This document shows positions 34,200 through 46,148 of a stretch of DNA of 64,000 nucleotides, piece after piece (position 1 is the first letter of the stretch; every line of letters starts with the position of its first letter). The DNA is from Chrysoporthe austroafricana (Eukaryota; Ascomycota; Sordariomycetes; Diaporthales; Cryphonectriaceae). Under the pieces are notes generated by a model, which did no database searches, was not told where the DNA came from, and was given only the letters and a program-made list of their open reading frames with translations. The stretch spans positions 992,001 through 1,056,000 of the forward strand of contig JYIP02000001.1 of NCBI GenBank assembly GCA_001051155.2. Reading direction: 5' to 3'. The translations under genes and the position numbers were made by a program.

Positions 34200-37100
34200 A
34201 TGGCGGGCAACAAGAAGAAGAAGTCGAAACCCGCCGCCAATCCCGCGCGAGGATACGCCACAACATCAGTCGTCTCCAAGGCCAGGGTCGAGCCAGCAGA
34301 CACTTCTGCTACCCCTTCCAACAAGACATCCGAAGCTACCAAGTCGAACGCCCCTCCGCCCCAAACCCCCGACGATGCCGGCAAGACTGTGAGCACTGCC
34401 AAGAAGAAGAAGGAATTGACTCCCGAGGAATTTGAGGCCCAACTTGAGGAGTCCGAGCTGCAGATACTAGTTGAGAAGCATGCCCAGAAGGCGAAACGAG
34501 ATGCACAGCGCCAGAAACAGCGCCTCGACACGGAGAGACGGCTCTTGCGAGGCCAAGCAGAGTCTCTCAATGCGAAGAAATGGCTGCCTACGGAGCTGAT
34601 GGATCATATTTTGGACCTGATACAAGCAGAGGGCCGATTTGCCGCTTCAAGCACGATATCTGAGGGGGCGACAGGCGGCAGGATGCTGTCCGAGGAGGAT
34701 TTGACGATCAAGATGTGGACATTGCAACAGGCCTTACAAGGCACGGGGTTTCCCGAAGAGAAGGTGCACGGTGCTTTGCAGTTTGTGTTGGATATATCAA
34801 CAAACATTACTGGAAGCAACAAGGATTCTATCTGGGGCATCGACGAGGCATTGGACTGGCTAGCAAGAGAATGTCCAGCGGACGACCTGCCAGACTATGA
34901 CAAGCGGGGCAGGCAGGGACAGACGCCCGCCGATACCCCTCTTCCATCTGGAGCAACCACACCACTCCTCATGGAACCAGAAGCACTTCAAAAGACCAAG
35001 TCAAGGAACAAGAACGCACATACGGCTGGGCGATCTTCCGGCACAACTACACCACGTCGCCAGATTGTTACGTATGACAGCGATATAGAACCGGATGATC
35101 TTATACCTGCGTACTTGGAGACCAAAACGAAGCTGTTTTCGATACAGCGGCCACAGCGTAATAGCCTGCGAAAGGGCCGCAAGTCTGGCCAGCTGCTGCA
35201 GCCGCCGTCGGCAGGCGGAGAATCAGCTGACGACCCGGAGACACTTAGGCTCCTGGCTAAGCTAGATAGGATTGAGAAAGATCCTCTTTTCGATGCTGGC
35301 ATAGCAGAGATGCAGTGGGAACCCAAAAGAATCGCCCTTGAGAGAGATTTTGCAGAGAACAAGAGGCTCAGGGCCGAGGCGGAATCCTCTTCAAAGGTCG
35401 CAGAGGAGGCCTCAACAAAAGAAAGTAATAGAGAGGCTGCATCTGACAACGAAGATGAGGAGGATGACGAGATCGTAAAAGAGGCGAAGCGAATGGCAAC
35501 AGAGATTTTGGCAGAGAACGAAGACGAAGAAGACCAGGCACTCGCAGACTTGTTCGCCGCTTTGCCCACCAACGAGGTCGATGCTGATGGCAAGACCAGT
35601 ACCGTTATGAACAACAGCGATGGAACCAAAGTCACGATCAGGGATTTTGGTAAATTGACAGGTGTCAGCCCGATGCGGACTTTGGAAGAGGCCTGTCGGT
35701 CTAGGGACTCGTCTGTTAAGCTGACCTATATGAAGGTCTCCGAGACGCCGTTTGCTCACAGGCATCTGCTTAGCATTTCTTGGGCGAAAGCCCAGGAACC
35801 TCTGGCCGAGCAGAGTATTACTGGAGTAGAAGTTGCCTCGTCGACTCACAAATTTGTGTTTAAAATGGCCGAGATCGCGACCCCTGACGAGAAGCAATCT
35901 GAGGCCTTTATCGCAACAACTGCGTTGTTCCTCGTTTTTGGCTCATCGGGAAAGGATGAGAAAGTCTCTCTACGATTGCCGTCTCAGTTCCGTGACCTTT
36001 GGGCCGAGTATGCAGAGGCCAAGAAGAACGAGGCAGATGCGCAGGATCGCGCTGCCATCAAGGAGCTGCGAGCTTTGGTCCGCAAACGACGCGACCAGGA
36101 AGAGGAGGACGGTGTTCTCCTTCAGGGAGCGTTCCGCGGCCGAAATAACGGCCGCAATGCGGGCGATGCTTCCGATATCCTGGCTGAAAAGCGGGTGTCG
36201 GGTGGTCCGGAGTACTACCAAGGCATCTGGCAGAAGAAGGCGAGCTCGCCAAAATATCAAAGCATGCTGCAATCCCGTATGCAATTGCCGATGTGGCATT
36301 TTCGACAGGAAGTTGTCGACACGGTCGAGCGAGAGCAGGTCGTCATCATTTGCGGAGAAACGGGTTGCGGCAAGTCAACTCAGGTGCCTTCTTTTCTACT
36401 TGAGCACCAGCTCTCCCAAGGCAAGCCATGCAAGGTGTACTGTACCGAGCCCCGGCGTATCTCAGCTATATCTCTTGCCCGACGCGTGAGCGAGGAACTT
36501 GGGGAAGGCAAAGGCGACATTGGCACATCTCGCTCGCTGGTAGGATATTCCATCAGATTGGAAGCGAATACTTCGAAAGAGTCGCGGCTGATCTATGCGA
36601 CGACTGGTATTGTCATGAGAATGCTCGAGGGCTCGAATGAGCTGCGGGAGATCACCCATCTGGTACTTGATGAAGTTCACGAGCGATCCATCGAGAGCGA
36701 CTTCCTCCTCATCGTCCTCAAGAAGCTGTTGACGAAGAGGAAAGACCTGAAAGTGGTCCTGATGTCAGCCACGGTCGATGCCGAGCGGTTCTCAAAATAT
36801 TTTGGTGGAGCTCAAGTGCTCAACGTGCCTGGGCGGACGTTCCCCGTCAGGGTCAACTACCTCGAGGATGCTGTCGAATTAACCGGCTACACTGTTGATA
36901 AGCGAGTCAAGGAAAGGGTTGTTGATCTGGACGACGATGAGCTTGACATCCCGGAACCAGACAACTCTCTCAAGCCTGACCTTCTCAAGACACTCCAGCA
37001 ATACTCTCCTCGTACCCGCAATACCCTATCCCAAGTCAACGAGTACGAGATCGATTTTGATCTCATAGTTCAGCTTGTCTCACGAATTGCCGTGGACCCC

Positions 37101-38838
37101 TCTTATCTTGATTATAGCAAGGCTATACTTATCTTCCTTCCTGGTATCGCTGAGATTCGGACGCTCAACGACATGCTGCTGGGAGATAGGTTCTTCCAGA
37201 CCAGCTGGCTTGTCTACCCCATGCATTCTAGCATCGCTTCTGAAGAACAAGAAGCGGCATTCCTTATCCCACCTCCTGGGTACAGAAAAATCGTGCTCGC
37301 GACCAACATTGCTGAGACTGGTATTACTATCCCAGATGTCACCTGTGTGATAGATACTGGCAAGCATCGTGAGATGCGTTTTGACGAGCGACGCCAGCTG
37401 TCGCGCCTTATCGATACATTCATCTCGAGGGCGAATGCCAAGCAGCGTCGCGGTCGAGCAGGGCGTGTGCAGGAAGGCCTCTGCTTCCATATGTTCACCA
37501 AGTACAGACATGATAGCATTATGAGCGACCAGCAGACGCCTGAGATGCTCCGCTTGTCACTGCAAGATCTTGCGATTCGTGTGAAGATCTGCAAAATTGG
37601 AGGCATTGAGGAGACGCTGAGTCAAGCGTTAGATCCTCCTGCCGCGAAGAATATTCGCAGAGCCGTCGACGCTCTCATCGATGTCCGCGCCTTGACTGCT
37701 GCTGAGGAGTTGACCCCGCTTGGCCAACAACTTGCACGACTGCCACTTGATGTCTTCCTTGGCAAGCTTGTTCTTATGGGCACTGTCTTCAAGTGCCTCG
37801 ATATGGCTGTCACAGTAGCAGCTATCCTGTCTTCCAAATCGCCGTTCGTGGCTCCTTTTGGCCAGCGCGCTCAAGCAAATGCGGTCCGCCTGGCATATCG
37901 ACGAGGAGATTCAGATCTATTGACTGTGTACAATGCCTACCTGGCTTGGAAGCGTGTCTGTCAATCTGCCTCTGGCAATGGCAGCCAGGAGTTCCAATTC
38001 TGCAGGAAAAACTTCCTCAGCCCACAGAATCTGGCCAACATTGAGGAGCTCAAGGGATCGCTACTCGCTGCACTCGCCGACTCAGGTTTCCTGCAGCTCA
38101 CAGATGAGGAACGCCGGACTTTGAACCGTCTTCGTCACTCAGGTGGTGGACGTCGGCGGAACCAGCCGTTCTTTGAGCTGCCGAGGCGAGTCAGCATCAA
38201 CAGCGATAACGATGTCGTATCTCAGTCTGTCATCGCGTGGAGCTTCTATCCTAAACTGCTCATCCGCGACGTGCCCGGTGGGAAGGGCTTGCGCAACGTG
38301 AGCAATAACCAGTCGATCAGTCTGCATCCGACCAGTGTCAACAGGGGGCACAACGAGCTCAGATGGCTAAGCTACTATCATATCATGCAATCAAAAGCGT
38401 AGGTCCACTAATTCTTATTCTGAAGATGCATGCTGACATTTTCAGGCACCTTAATGCCCACGAGACAACTGCCGCCGAGCCATTTGCGATCGCGCTCCTG
38501 TGTGGAGATGTTCGCGCCGATGTAAGCCCACCCCTTTCCTCCCCACTTTCCCGAACTCCCTAGTTGACCGTATATAGATGTACTCAGGTGTTCTCGTCCT
38601 TGACGGCAACCGCGCACGCTTCGCCGCTCCCGACTGGAAGACGATGCTGGTGATGAAAGTTCTAAGGTCCCGCCTCCGCGAGATGCTCACGCGCGCGTTC
38701 AAGAATCCGGGTAAGCTGCCGACGACTCAGCACGAGAAGTGGCTAGCCGTCTGGCAGCAAATTTTCTCACAAGACTTTGGGGATAATAAAAACGGTACCA
38801 GTGGTGCTGTTAATAGCAGTAGGGCTGGCGCGGCTTAG
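34200..38838 (+). CDS. DEAH/RHA-family RNA helicase, DHX29/DHX57-like
   Basis: Three exons, 34200-38398, 38446-38521 and 38578-38838, join to give 1511 residues. A Lys/Ala-rich N terminus and a charged coiled-coil-like stretch are followed by a UBA-like segment (about 140-240) and acidic low-complexity sequence. The helicase core has motif I GETGCGKSTQVPSFLLE near 719, motif II DEVHERS near 824 (DEVH rather than DEAH), motif III SAT and motif VI QRRGRAGRV near 1081. Helicase-associated and OB-fold regions follow; the last two exons encode the OB-fold end (YSGVLVLDGNRARFAAPDWK). This fits the yeast YLR419W/DHX29/DHX57 group, whose DHX29 members help scanning 43S complexes on structured mRNA. 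DHX29 versus DHX57 cannot be settled here. The frame extends upstream of 34200 but has no ATG in good context. Confidence 0.93.
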
Positions 38839-40055
38839 GAAGCTACGACACCAACGAAGGACACAACGACAATGCGGATGACGACGCAGACGCCAAGAAT
38901 CGATAGAAGCCCTGAGGAATCTAGAGACGCCTCGAATGGATTTCGACGGATGACAAATGTTACTTGGAAGGTGGTTAAAAGGCTTAATCTTGCAGAGGGG
39001 CTAGGTGGATAACTGCTAGGACGAGTCGCATCATAGAAGTTGCTTCCACGGAGTTTGAACAAGATCGTGTGACTCCTGACATTTGATTATCGAGCAAGAG
39101 ACTGTGACGAATACGCTATCACTGCTGTAAGCTTCGCAAATTCGCTGGAACAACCAATGCCACCACCAGCGCACCTAATTGGCATCAATCTAGCCGGTTC
39201 GACTCATTCTCACTGTTCGCCTTGAGGACCATCAATACTTCTCATAAGGACATTATTGCGCCGCGGCTTAGACCCCTCATATTTGACTTGTTCATACAAC
39301 CGTACTGGTTTTGGAACCCATTCATAGTCTCGAGCCAGGCTACACATTCCCCAGTTGACTATTCCATCATCGCCGTTTCCCCTCGCTTACCTTAACGTTA
39401 CTCTCTTCTTCACGAGGCTGTTCCGCTACAGTCGGTCGGCGTATTGCTAATTTCGACTTATCATCACCACGTAGTCCACATTCATCAGTTTTCTAGTCTC
39501 TCACATTAGGCCATCACAACACCCTCCTCAATATCGCGATCCCTTCTGTACTGCCTCGTCGTCGTGTCGGACACTTATGGATGGAGCTTCCGGGTGCTGG
39601 CCGGCCGGTTCGACGTGGCTGTGGCCTGTTGCGACCTCCCTGGCGTGAGCATTTTAAGAACTGAGGTCCACAGCTGCCAGGGTTGCCCGGGCCGACGCGG
39701 ACCTGCACCTAGTGACCGCGGGCAGCGACGACTATATACTTGCCGAGATGGCCACCAAGGAGGCCAAAACGTGCACTGCTGAGGAGATGAGAAGGAAGAT
39801 TAGCTGAGGTACACAAATGGAAGACACATCGAAGGCTAAAAGATATCAGTCCAAGGGAAAATTTTGGCTGTCAGAAGGTTTTCGTCGACAAAATTGCCTT
39901 CAATAATTCTAAAACTTTCAATCAACCACGGGGTGGACGCAAACTCTCAACTTTTATCACTTCGCCGATTGACAGCTGACAAAAGTTACCGTATGCAGTA
40001 GACATTGATCACGAAACTCTCCAACATGTGGACAGATTCTTACCCGACGCCATCC
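38839..40055. other. Convergent intergenic region
   Basis: The 3' ends of the helicase and the BTB gene face each other across 1.2 kb. Short open frames occur but none has support. I see no RNA gene or repeat array. Confidence 0.5.
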
Positions 40056-41555
40056 TTACCACCTAAGCCTTATCATATCTCCCTTCTCGTTAGTGTCATA
40101 ACAGTCGCCGCCATCCACTACGATATCGGTAGGGATGCGGTAAGGTCCCATATTAGGCTTGCGGTAAGGTCCCACGATGGGCTGGACGGGGCCCTTGACG
40201 GGGCCCGCTCCCATTCCCATCTTCTTGGCCTGCTTGCCCAGCCACTCGTCCGTCTTCTCGAAGTCCTTGTATAAGTAGGTCTTCATCTTGCACCAGTCGT
40301 ACCGCTCCCAGCGGCCAGACGGGAGGGGAGGGACGTGGCAGTATGGGTGGCACACCTGCAGCGACACGCTGCCGTACCAGGGACAAAAGACCGGCTGGTA
40401 TAATACGAATGACGACGATGGGCGCCGCATCAGAGAGCTGAGGACTTTGTACAGGAGCTGCAGGAAGGTGCCGGGCCATTCGTGTTTCTCTGGAATTGGC
40501 CAGATGCCCTCTTGCCCCCAGACCTCCTTGAAGTGTGCCAGTATCTCGCTATTGTGGCTGTAGTTGGCGCCGCAAGCATACACGTTGGTTTCCAGGGGGC
40601 TGGGTTGGCTCAGAGTATTGATCACGTCGGTCATCCAGCGGATCACCATATCGATGAGTTCCAGGCGCATTTTATTGACGATGTCTGTGAAATGTGAGCT
40701 TCTGCGTTCATTTGTGACCATGTATCTGTGAAGGTGACGTACCAGTGACATTGTGGACAGCAACAGCCTCAAGTTCCTGATACAGAGGGTGAGCTTCCTC
40801 CTGATTGTTGAGGGGATGATTCGGATTCCCAAAGAATTTAGGCCACTGCTCTGATAGCCAGGGAAGTGGAAACATGGAACAGATGCTAATGGAACCATTT
40901 GTAAACTGACTGTGCATAGCATAGAAACCTATGGTCTTCCAGAAGATCTGTACATCTCCAACCATTGCAGAGAGCGTAAGTCGGTGCTGAGCCTCGTCTA
41001 GCTTCATGATGCAGCCTTTGGTACGTTCGGCGTTGAAGATCTTGGGAAACTCCAGCCAGGCCCTGGCAAAAGGGATCAGGAGGCTGGTCATGATATACTT
41101 GTCTGAGTATCCTTACATCAGTCGTCGTTCTATAGTGATTAATAATAGGAGGGGAACATACCAGCCAGCTTGCAAAGCTGGTAGGCCATCTCGCGGCTGG
41201 GCCGCTTGGCATTGTTGAACATATCTGTGGTATAGTTGGCATGCATGATGCGCAGCAGCAGCTCGAATGCATCAGGGTGGTCCACGGGCAGTTCAATCTT
41301 CCAGTCTTCTCCGTCGTTGTGTTGCTTGCTCTCGGTGAAGGGGCCAAAAAGCATGATCTTGAAGGGTTGGGAGACGCGAGCCATAGCGCGTGAGTCGACG
41401 CGAAAACACTTGGGTTCTCCGATCTCGTGGCCAACGATGAGAATTAGATCACCCTCATCATCCATGATGACGGGCTCGAGGAAGTCGGCGTCTTCAGCCG
41501 CGTCGATGTCCATCAGGCCTGCGTTGCTTGCAGCCGGGGAAGAAGAGCTGGCCAT
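40056..41555 (-). CDS. BTB/POZ-domain protein
   Basis: Three exons, 41555-41162, 41102-40743 and 40684-40056, join to give 460 residues. Introns are GT-AG (GTATGT...CTCAG and GTACGT...CACAG), both short. The N-terminal 25 residues are Ser/Ala/Asp-rich. A fungal BTB/POZ domain follows at about 28-135, with GDLILIVG, FRVDSRAMARVSQPFKIML, IELPVDHPDAFELLLRIMHA and a characteristic SxxMAYQLCKLADKY. The rest is helical; the C terminus is Gly/Pro-rich with repeated GPYRxP-type units (GPYRKPNMGPYRIP). BTB domains mediate dimerisation or bind Cul3, but no second known domain is visible, so the role is unknown. The start is the first ATG of the frame. Confidence 0.86.
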
Positions 41556-43152
41556 TGTGGAAACGTTTTGGTATGCTGACAAGAAGCTTGAGAACTAGGT
41601 TTGATATTCTGAAAGCTTTGATTGACAGTCCAAAATTATTTGAGACAGGTAGTAAGATTCATTTGGGAAACGATGGAGGGCGACTATCGAGGTGGTTGAG
41701 ATGGGAGATGGTTGAGTCGAAGTGGGGTGGGAACAGTAGTCCAAAATTGAGGTGTGCAAGGCAGCAAGTTATGTTATGATGCTTTTTCTTTTTTTGAAGC
41801 TCTTCACTACTTTAACAAAGTGCTATTGATAGGTGCCTATGTAATGACAAGCACCGCTAGAGCTTGTCACTCAGATCACCTGGGTGATATTGTCTCTCAG
41901 CTATTGTCCAACTCCCTTAATTCTTAGTACTTCATCTGCTGCTATCTATAGATAGCTTCCTTTTGAGGTAACGTTTGATGGAAATTCTGGATTGGATATG
42001 TGGAGGGGAAAGACGAAAACATGCCAGTAAGGATGATCGAAAGAGAGAGAGAGCTGACGTGATGCCTCGCTATTCAGCCTTCTAGGACAGGCCGGCCTTT
42101 AAAGCTAAGTCACCAAAACTAAGAATCATCTAGGGTTTTCATTTGATGAGAAGGTTCGAATAAAACAAAGATTTATTAGATAATAGCATTCAGTAAGAAT
42201 GAACTTGTAAATGAGAGCTAGGGGGTGGTGCCAATTTAGGAATGCCCAAAGACTAAGCTACAAAAGTGTCGCATTGCTTGAAGACACGTTTTGCAAGAAA
42301 CTTCAGATAGAAACATACCAGCTCAATGATGATAATAAATGCTCCATAGCCCCCTGAGTGGAATTACCTGATATTTACTGAGCGAATGCCTGGTGAATTC
42401 ACAGGGGAGTGTCCGATGCATTCATCGGAGGAATGGTGAAACCACCACGTGATTTCATTTCCTTTATATATAGACCAATCAGCAAAGACATATTCAACTC
42501 CCACAGGGGCTAAAGGCTTGAAAGACCAGTTATGTCGCTATGAAGTTGCAACAGAACTGTCGATATCGTAATATAATCCTTTTAGAAAGATTACTCAAGG
42601 TTTCGACGAGAAAGACCTTCTATTTGCTAATGCTTTTCAGGAAATTCAAGTTCTGGAAGAACAGCTTCAGAATATTTATATAGGATAGGGGTGGGTCTCC
42701 ATCGAGATGAATTGATGTTATGATTCACCTAAAGTATGCTGAAGTTAAGTACTGAGCTATTCACAGGACATCATGATTCAAAGTATCGTGGGCAGGAGTG
42801 CGGCCAGGACTGCATAATCCAATGGGAGTTGCTGTAGATCACAGTTTTCATATCAACAAGCGACGCCCATTCAGGATGTAACCCAGTACACACTAAGGAA
42901 GATGAGCAAACAATTTCATTATGCATAATAAACAAAATTTGGTATTGTTGTAGATGGAAGACACCATCCTTTTATCGACGTATCAGCCCTCACCTTCAGA
43001 CTCGGAACACATTACGAAACCAGCCATATATTTCGAGTACCACAAGAAAATAATGTAGCCATGAAGCATATCGAATGCATAATCTCTCTAGCACGACTGA
43101 CGTATAGGACTTTCTTTCTCAGCCGGTATGATCACCACCAATCGATCCTCGC
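41556..43152. other. AT-rich intergenic region, 1.6 kb
   Basis: The stretch is clearly poorer in G+C than its neighbours from about 41780 to 43050, with no open frame above background and no recognisable repeat. It holds the promoter of the BTB gene on the left and the 3' flank of the next minus-strand gene on the right. Confidence 0.5.
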
Positions 43153-43860
43153 TCAAGCTTCCGGACAGGTCGTGTATTTCGTCTGGATCGGGGTATCGAT
43201 CTCATCCAACGGCGTCGAACCATTCAACCACTCTGGATTAAGCATGACCTGCTTCGTACAGTGGTGTGTATGGTCCATACTCGCCGCATACGAGTCGAGC
43301 GGCCGGTTGCCCATCATGGCCCGGTGCATCTTGTCCCACATCCACATGCAGTGCGTGAGGTGGTACCGCCATGTGATCATCAGCTCTGGGTACAGACCAA
43401 GCCTCAGCTTCTCCGGGTCCGCCTCGACCTTGCCGTCGTCGTCCTCGTAGTACCTGACCCAGGGGTTCTTGGCGAAGAAGTCGGCGGTTACCTCGGCGTC
43501 GTAGCACGGCGGCCGCACCCACGCGAACGACATGGTGTCGAAGATGCAACCCTCGGCCTGGGCTTCGGCCGATGAGTTGCCGCAGCCGTATGCGGGCTTC
43601 GAGGGGTCCTGCTGAGCTGTGTAGTACGTCTGTTGTTGCCTCGGCGGTGCCTGGAGCTGGAGCTGCCCGCCGTGCCACGAGGAGCACAGCGCGTAGATGA
43701 GGAGTGCGAGCATTGAAGCAAGGCCGAGGACGCCGGCTACTACCAGCTTGTTGGGTCTAGGTGAGCGCCGGCGGCCGTAAGTCGGCGCATCAACCAAGTC
43801 GTCAAAAGAGTCCTCTCTGGGAGGCGCCTTGCCTCCTACGGGCAGATACGACTGCTGCAT
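43153..43860 (-). CDS. Single-pass membrane protein with a YHxxHC...HTHHC motif, UstYa-like
   Basis: This intronless gene codes for 235 residues. A basic, Pro-rich cytosolic N terminus (about 1-38) is followed by one hydrophobic segment (about 39-61, LVVAGVLGLASMLALLIYAL), so it should be a type II membrane protein with a lumenal or external C-terminal domain. That domain contains the pattern CGNSSAEAQAEGCIFD, then WRYHLTHCMWMWDKMHRAM and near the end DHTHHC. The paired HxxHC-type motifs recall UstYa/DUF3328 proteins, which act as oxidases in fungal peptide pathways. The overall sequence belongs to a separate fungal group I cannot name. Whether the His/Cys residues bind metal is inference. 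Confidence 0.78.
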   Translation of the reverse strand: MQQSYLPVGGKAPPREDSFDDLVDAPTYGRRRSPRPNKLVVAGVLGLASMLALLIYALCSSWHGGQLQLQAPPRQQQTYYTAQQDPSKPAYGCGNSSAEAQAEGCIFDTMSFAWVRPPCYDAEVTADFFAKNPWVRYYEDDDGKVEADPEKLRLGLYPELMITWRYHLTHCMWMWDKMHRAMMGNRPLDSYAASMDHTHHCTKQVMLNPEWLNGSTPLDEIDTPIQTKYTTCPEA

Positions 43861-44542
43861 TATGTGAAGACAATTGGAGAAAGTAAGGAGAGAAATTTAG
43901 GGAGATACGATAAGAGAGGCCCAGCTCAACCGGCAGCAATAGAATCGAGACACGGGTGCCAGACGCCGTCCTCGGGAGGAGAAAAGAATGAAGTGGTGAT
44001 GTCGAGAGACGTGAAGAGCACACCGCATCCTGCGGCGGGCAAGGATTGAGAAACAGTCTGGTTCAGCTCCGAGTGGTCTAAGGTTGCATGGTTCCAGGTA
44101 GCTTGTTACAACGTCGCAAAACTTCAGACGAAAAGGTCCGCTTTGGTCTTGGCTCTGTCTCGCAGCCCCCGGGAGGTTTTATCATGCAAGCCACAAATGA
44201 AGGTACTTAATATGTGGAGGACCCTCTCATTTGAACGGCTGTAAAGTCGTGGGAGGAGACGTCCAGTGTCACGTCCATTGTCACGATACTGCACTGATCC
44301 CTAGGCTCGATATCCCGTTGGCTCGCATGGTCACCCTAACAGTTTTGTACCATGCCCCGCCGTATCTATGTTAAGGTTCTTTATGGCCGTCGAGTTCATC
44401 GTCACTATACAGCACTCCGGCCAGTTTCTTGGTCGAACTGTACCAATTTCATTTCCGTATAGGATATTTTGAACGCCTGCTGCTAACATCATGGGGACAT
44501 ACTCTATACGGCTACTCCCGCAAGCCACAGACCGGAGTTGCT
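43861..44542. other. Intergenic region between two minus-strand genes
   Basis: It holds the promoter of the membrane-protein gene and the 3' flank of the MATE transporter. I see no other feature. Confidence 0.5.
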
Positions 44543-46148
44543 TCAGACCGCGCTCGAGTCCAGGCCTTGATCCTCGGCCCTCCCCCCAATTCCCCCAGCG
44601 TCCAACCTTTGCAGCGCCCGATCGACCTCCTTTTCCCATTTACTCATGCCCACGATCACCCACTCCAGCGCACCGACGATATATAGCGCCACACACTGCC
44701 CAACCCACAGGCCCGCCAGCCCCCAGCCATGGAAGGCGAGATAGATCCCACCGGGTAAGGCACCACAGTAGTAACTCACAATATTCACCAACGCGCCCAC
44801 CCACTGGCGGCCCATACCCCGGAGCACACCACCACAAGACCCGTTCAGCCCGTCTGCGATCTGGAACAACGCAACGTACGGCATGACCTCCGAAACGAGC
44901 CTGATCACCCGCTCGTCATCGTTGAACAGCCTGCCGAACACGTTCTTCGTCCCCATGAGCACCGCAAGGATCACGGCACCCAGGACGGTGCTCAGTATCG
45001 CCGCGCAGTGCGCGGCCCTTTCCGCCTCGCGCGGCCGCCTCGCGCCCAGCAGGTTGCCCAGCCTGGCCGACGCCGCAACCCCTAGGCCGAACGGCACGGT
45101 GTTGATGATCTGGTCGGCCGTCATGATGACGCTCTGCGCGGCCAGGGGGATGGTGCCCAGCCGCCCGGCCGCGAGCGCGACGATCTCGAAGGCCCACCAC
45201 TCGGTGCCGACGTGGATCAGCCCCAGGAACGCGAGGCGGGCAAAGGGGCCTATATTCTGCAGTGCCTTGCGCGGCGCGAGACCGCCCCAGCATTCGTGGC
45301 CTTTGACGAAGATTGTGTAGACGACCAGCAGCAGGAAGGACAGCCAGTAGGAGAGGCCTGTGGCGAGGGGGGCGCCGTAGAGACCGATGTCAAAGGTGTA
45401 TATAAACAGGTAATTAAGGAGAGCGTTGAGCGGTGAGGTCACGAGGAGGACGTAGGTGCCAGGGCGGTAGATCTCTAAGAGGAACACGCTCGTCAGAATG
45501 CCTGGATCATCGGGAGTTTCTGAAGAGTTTAGCCTCACCCTGCGCTTGTAGGTATTTTTTCATCGCCTCGAACCAGACGTATCCCAACCCCCCCGGGATG
45601 AGGCATTGCAAAAATGTGGCGCTCTGAACACATATGAATTCCTCCTGTCCCAGTGCGCGGAAGATGTGCTCAGAGAAGACCCAGATGACGGCTACGACAG
45701 CATAGAACAAGGACAGGACGAAGAGACCCCTCTGCAAGAGTATGCCGAGGTCATGCTTGTTCGACGACCCGGTGAAGCTGCTCGAGGCCAGGGTGTCCAG
45801 CGCCGTCGTTCCACCAAGGGCGATCAACCAGCCTGTCGCCATGGCGAACATGTACGAAAATGCAGCCGTGGCAAGCGCCTCGGGGGACAACCGGCCCACG
45901 ATCAGGACTGACACAGTCTGCAGGGAGTTCTGCAGCGTGTAGGCTAATATGACCGGGACTGAAGCCTTGGCCAGGAGCCATATCTCGGCGAGCCATTTCC
46001 TCCACTCCGGGGTGCCGGGCTTCGTCAGCTCCGCCAGGCCCTCGGCAGACAATGGGTGTTCCGGGGGCGGCTTCGGGAGGAGCGCCGAGGTCTCGGTGGA
46101 CGGGGTGCCTCCGGGGCTCACCGTCTCGGAGGAAGAGCCGCTTGGCAT
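44543..46148 (-). CDS. MATE-family multidrug/toxin efflux transporter
   Basis: Two exons, 46148-45539 and 45474-44543, join to give 513 residues, the normal MATE length. A 45-residue hydrophilic N terminus is followed by about 12 membrane segments in two halves. Family features include SVPVILAYTLQNSLQTVSVL, VGRLSPEALATAAFSYMFA, GTTALDTLASSSF, LQCLIPG, and in the second half AAQSVIMTADQIINTVPFGL and QIADGLNGSCGGVLRGMGRQ. MATE proteins export organic cations or metabolites by proton or sodium antiport, here probably across the plasma or vacuolar membrane. The intron I prefer (GTGAGG...CTCTTAG, 64 nt, with CTGAC branch) gives QAQGEIYRPGTYVLL. A nearer CCAG acceptor would add nine residues but leaves a 37-nt intron, which is too short. 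Confidence 0.93.

Noticed and set aside
34988..35635. A 215-codon minus-strand Ser/Leu-rich frame
   Set aside because: Antisense to the Glu/Asp/Lys-rich N-terminal part of the helicase gene, which explains its composition.
45475..45538. Use of the CCAG acceptor in the MATE intron
   Set aside because: It would leave a 37-nt intron, below the usual minimum, and would add residues not expected at this conserved position.
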